64,000 nucleotides of DNA from Orbilia blumenaviensis (lineage: Eukaryota > Ascomycota > Orbiliomycetes > Orbiliales > Orbiliaceae): the NCBI GenBank assembly GCA_036872755.1, contig JAVHNS010000001.1:1364001-1428000 (forward strand), in the 5' to 3' direction. The notes beneath the pieces were generated by a model. The model saw nothing but the letters and a program-made list of their open reading frames with translations. It searched no databases and was not told the origin of the DNA. A program made the translations under genes and the position numbers. Shown here in pieces: positions 61,738-64,000 of the stretch (position 1 is the first letter of the stretch; each line of letters starts with the position of its first letter).

Positions 61738-63668
61738 TCATGCAGCATAAGTCTGGCTAACAGCCGAATCAAAAGAAATCGGTGGGCCAGGGGTCTTGGT
61801 GTGTGTCTGCGATCTGGGCCCATGGGGTTCCGACAAGGGAGGCAACTGCAGTGGGGGCAAGGAAATTCCTGATTTATATGGTGATGGAGGTTGTGCTGGC
61901 AGTGTTAGCCCTCTCGATGTGGAATTCATTGGCGAGGATGTGTGTGATGCCATGGAACCAGACGTTCTTGACAGTCCTGGTGACGGTAACCCCCCAGGTG
62001 GTGAGTGGATTGAGCTGGATTGTGGTGCCGCCCGATATGGCGGTTGTTTGCTGGCAGGTGCGTCTTCAGGATATGATGGTGGGTAGCCTGCAGACGAGGC
62101 GGAATTGTGCCTTTCGTAGCTCTTGTATGGTCCAGACCCCGCAATTGGCGATCTTGTGTTCTGAGCCGATGGTGGTAGGCTAGGCGATTCGTAAAGCGGA
62201 GAAGGCTGTTGAGAGGGGTGAACAGGAGAAGGACCAGAGTACGATGAGTGGCGGCTCTGATATTCATGTTGTGGGTGTTGCGAGTGCGGGGGGTAATGTC
62301 CATAATTTGAACTTGAGTGAGAGCCATGATGAGGAGGGAAATATCCTCCTGGAGTCGTTGGTGAACGTTGTTGGTAAGATGGGTAGTTTGGATACCCAGT
62401 GTGATAATTTGTCTGACTTTGTGGTGGGTGATTTGGTGGATATTCACCGTATGGCGAACGTTCACTGTATGGTTCACGGCCATGGGACCCGTATGGAGGA
62501 TTTGGTTCCATTTTCATGCGCTTGTGAGCATCATGATATGGACCGTACCCATAGTCGACTGAAGAATGAGGTGTTGGGTAACCGTGTGCAATATAATGAT
62601 TGTCTGGGGACGACGGTCTTCTCATCGGCCCACTCGCATACGCCTCTGGTGGAGGAGGACGATAGGCACGTTTTCTTCTGGTGATTTGTTAGTTCGATAT
62701 ATTCCTAAAATTAGAGGTTGAGATAATTTACTAACACTAGAGTTCGGGGTTCCTTTCTGATCCTCAGACGAACGCCTTGGTCGCCGAAGGACCTGGATAG
62801 AAATGTTGACTCCGACATTCCGGGGAAGTTTTTCATCGGATAAACTAGATGATTTGTTAGACGCAACCGCAAATCGATATAAGATTAAATACACATACCA
62901 GTAAAAGGAGCCGATGTAATTGATTTGATATAATGGACTTCACTTCTACGGAAATATTAGCATCGCTTGGAGACATTGAAGCAATCGGCGAAGTTCTTAC
63001 GATGATATTTCAAACAGACTGAACCTGAGTCTGAATTGACCTTCAACCTTTACGGAAAGGTCGCCGAAAACAAAGAAACCACCATCTGGAAAGAAAGAAA
63101 AAATGATAACTTAGCGAAACCAATTTATATATATATATATAAAAGTTTCCACGGATCAAAATATTAATTCCACTTACCAGTGTTGTCGATATCCTTAAGC
63201 CTGTGCAACGAAGATACAAGAGTACCGGCCAGGGCCTGGTTGTACGATGAACTTGCGCCGGTATTATCTTTTGGAGTCTCCGTGGCTGGGTAAAGGTTCG
63301 TACACATGAAGTAGTACGGACTCTGCAGATAGTTCTGTTGAGGATCACTATCGTCTCTGATCCTCAACTGAATGATTGGTGGCGGGTCGACAGGTTTTCG
63401 GTCTTTTAGGAATAAAACGTCAGCATGATAATTCGGTTACTTGAGATGTGTATACACAATGAAATACCTTTCTCCTTTGTGCCCGCAACCCGAGCTCTCT
63501 CGGGACCCTGTCGGATACAGAGCTCATAATCATCACTGCATAGTAAGGGAGCACAGTCAGTACAATGCACAACTAGGGAAAGAGAGAAAAGAGGGGCTGA
63601 AAATTGCGGGTTTACCTTCTTAGCCTCGACATTCTCGAGGATGCATCCGCAAAGGAATGATTTTGCAT
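61738..63668 (-). CDS. vosA: Velvet-family regulator VosA
   Basis: Seven exons (63668-63616, 63535-63468, 63402-63178, 63085-63001, 62945-62899, 62844-62736, 62677-61738) sum to 1527 nt and 508 residues. The velvet DNA-binding/dimerisation domain (about 18-195) begins [17 protein letters not shown], continues [12 protein letters not shown] and [18 protein letters not shown], then reads [16 protein letters not shown] and [17 protein letters not shown]. These are diagnostic of the VosA branch. VosA controls spore maturation, trehalose and sexual/asexual balance with VelB. A basic [12 protein letters not shown] segment follows; the C-terminal 300 residues are low complexity and rich in Ser, Pro, Tyr, His and Gln, as expected for the VosA activation region. 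The final exon boundary at 62736/62677 uses a GTTAGT donor and is the least certain. Confidence 0.93.
63127..63141. repeat. (TA)n microsatellite in a VosA intron
   Basis: Seven TA units inside the third intron of VosA, between the exons ending at 63178 and 63085. Confidence 0.8.
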
Positions 63669-64000
63669 TTCCACCAGTGCACCTTAGGTATCACGGCCAG
63701 AGATATCCTGGGGTTTCCTTTCGTCGAGAGTGGGAAAGAAGAAGAAAAAGCAATGAACGTAGCGAACCAAAAACTTTCAAATCGGAGCGGACCCAAGATG
63801 AAAATAAGACCGATTAGGACTGTCGTCTACAGGTATACTGCGTTGGATATAGCGGGTTTCGTTGTCCGGGAATATGGCCAGCGAGATCTCGAGCGTAGAT
63901 TACATATAATGGGATCGGTCAAATCTGTTTCGTTTCCGGGACAGTTGACAACTGTGTCTGTCGAAGGAATAGTTTTTCCAGCCGGGTTCCACTATTTTCC
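63669..64000. other. Upstream region of VosA
   Basis: Presumed promoter and leader of the minus-strand VosA gene. No upstream gene is visible before the window ends. Confidence 0.5.

Overview
The window reads as a gene-rich piece of nuclear genome from a filamentous ascomycete (Pezizomycotina). The grounds are many short GT-AG introns (about 50-90 nt, a few with clear CTAAC/CTAAT branch sites), a velvet-family regulator of the VosA type, a Zn2Cys6/fungal-specific transcription factor, a fungal-type mitochondrial calcium uniporter and a multi-domain protein built from quinate/shikimate-pathway parts. Intergenic spacing is generous. A leotiomycete- or lecanoromycete-like genome would fit, but I cannot name the species. 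I see no tRNA, rRNA, CRISPR array or intact transposon.

Layout. 1.0-5.5 kb (-): a 1350-residue fusion of a dehydroshikimate dehydratase, a two-lobed HPPD-like module, and a quinate-repressor/AROM-like tail (degenerate shikimate kinase, dehydroquinase, degenerate shikimate dehydrogenase). 9.5-12.6 kb (+): Zn2Cys6 transcription factor. 14.0-15.3 kb (+): flavin-reductase-like FMN protein. 15.4-17.0 kb (-): mitochondrial calcium uniporter. 17.6-18.5 kb (-): short-chain dehydrogenase. 20.0-21.4 kb (+): unknown single-span membrane protein. 21.9-24.0 kb (-): MFS transporter. 24.9-25.7 kb (-): small membrane protein. 27.1-28.2 kb (+): DNAJC9-like J protein. 28.4-29.7 kb (-): mitochondrial EngB/Mrx8 GTPase. 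30.0-35.9 kb (-): meiotic helicase HFM1/MER3. 37.4-38.9 kb (-): vacuolar Ca2+/H+ exchanger. 43.7-45.2 kb (+): nucleotide-sugar transporter. 46.4-53.1 kb (+): MLP1/TPR nuclear basket protein. 54.4-55.2 kb (-): unknown protein with a polyglutamate run. 56.1-57.1 kb (+): COQ3. 61.7-63.7 kb (-): VosA.

Most of these are unrelated housekeeping or regulatory genes. Two are calcium transporters (uniporter and vacuolar exchanger) about 20 kb apart, and two act in mitochondrial biogenesis or metabolism (Mrx8, COQ3), but nothing suggests one operon-like cluster. The standout is the 1.0-5.5 kb fusion. Its dehydratase metal ligands and dehydroquinase active-site residues look intact while its shikimate dehydrogenase tail has lost catalytic motifs. 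One polypeptide could therefore take dehydroquinate to protocatechuate, or join a catabolic enzyme to a quinate-repressor-like sensor.

Exon boundaries were worked out by hand by matching splice sites, reading-frame phase and family consensus. Gene models were accepted when the summed exons gave an open frame divisible by three. No alignment or database search was possible, so all family assignments rest on motif recognition.
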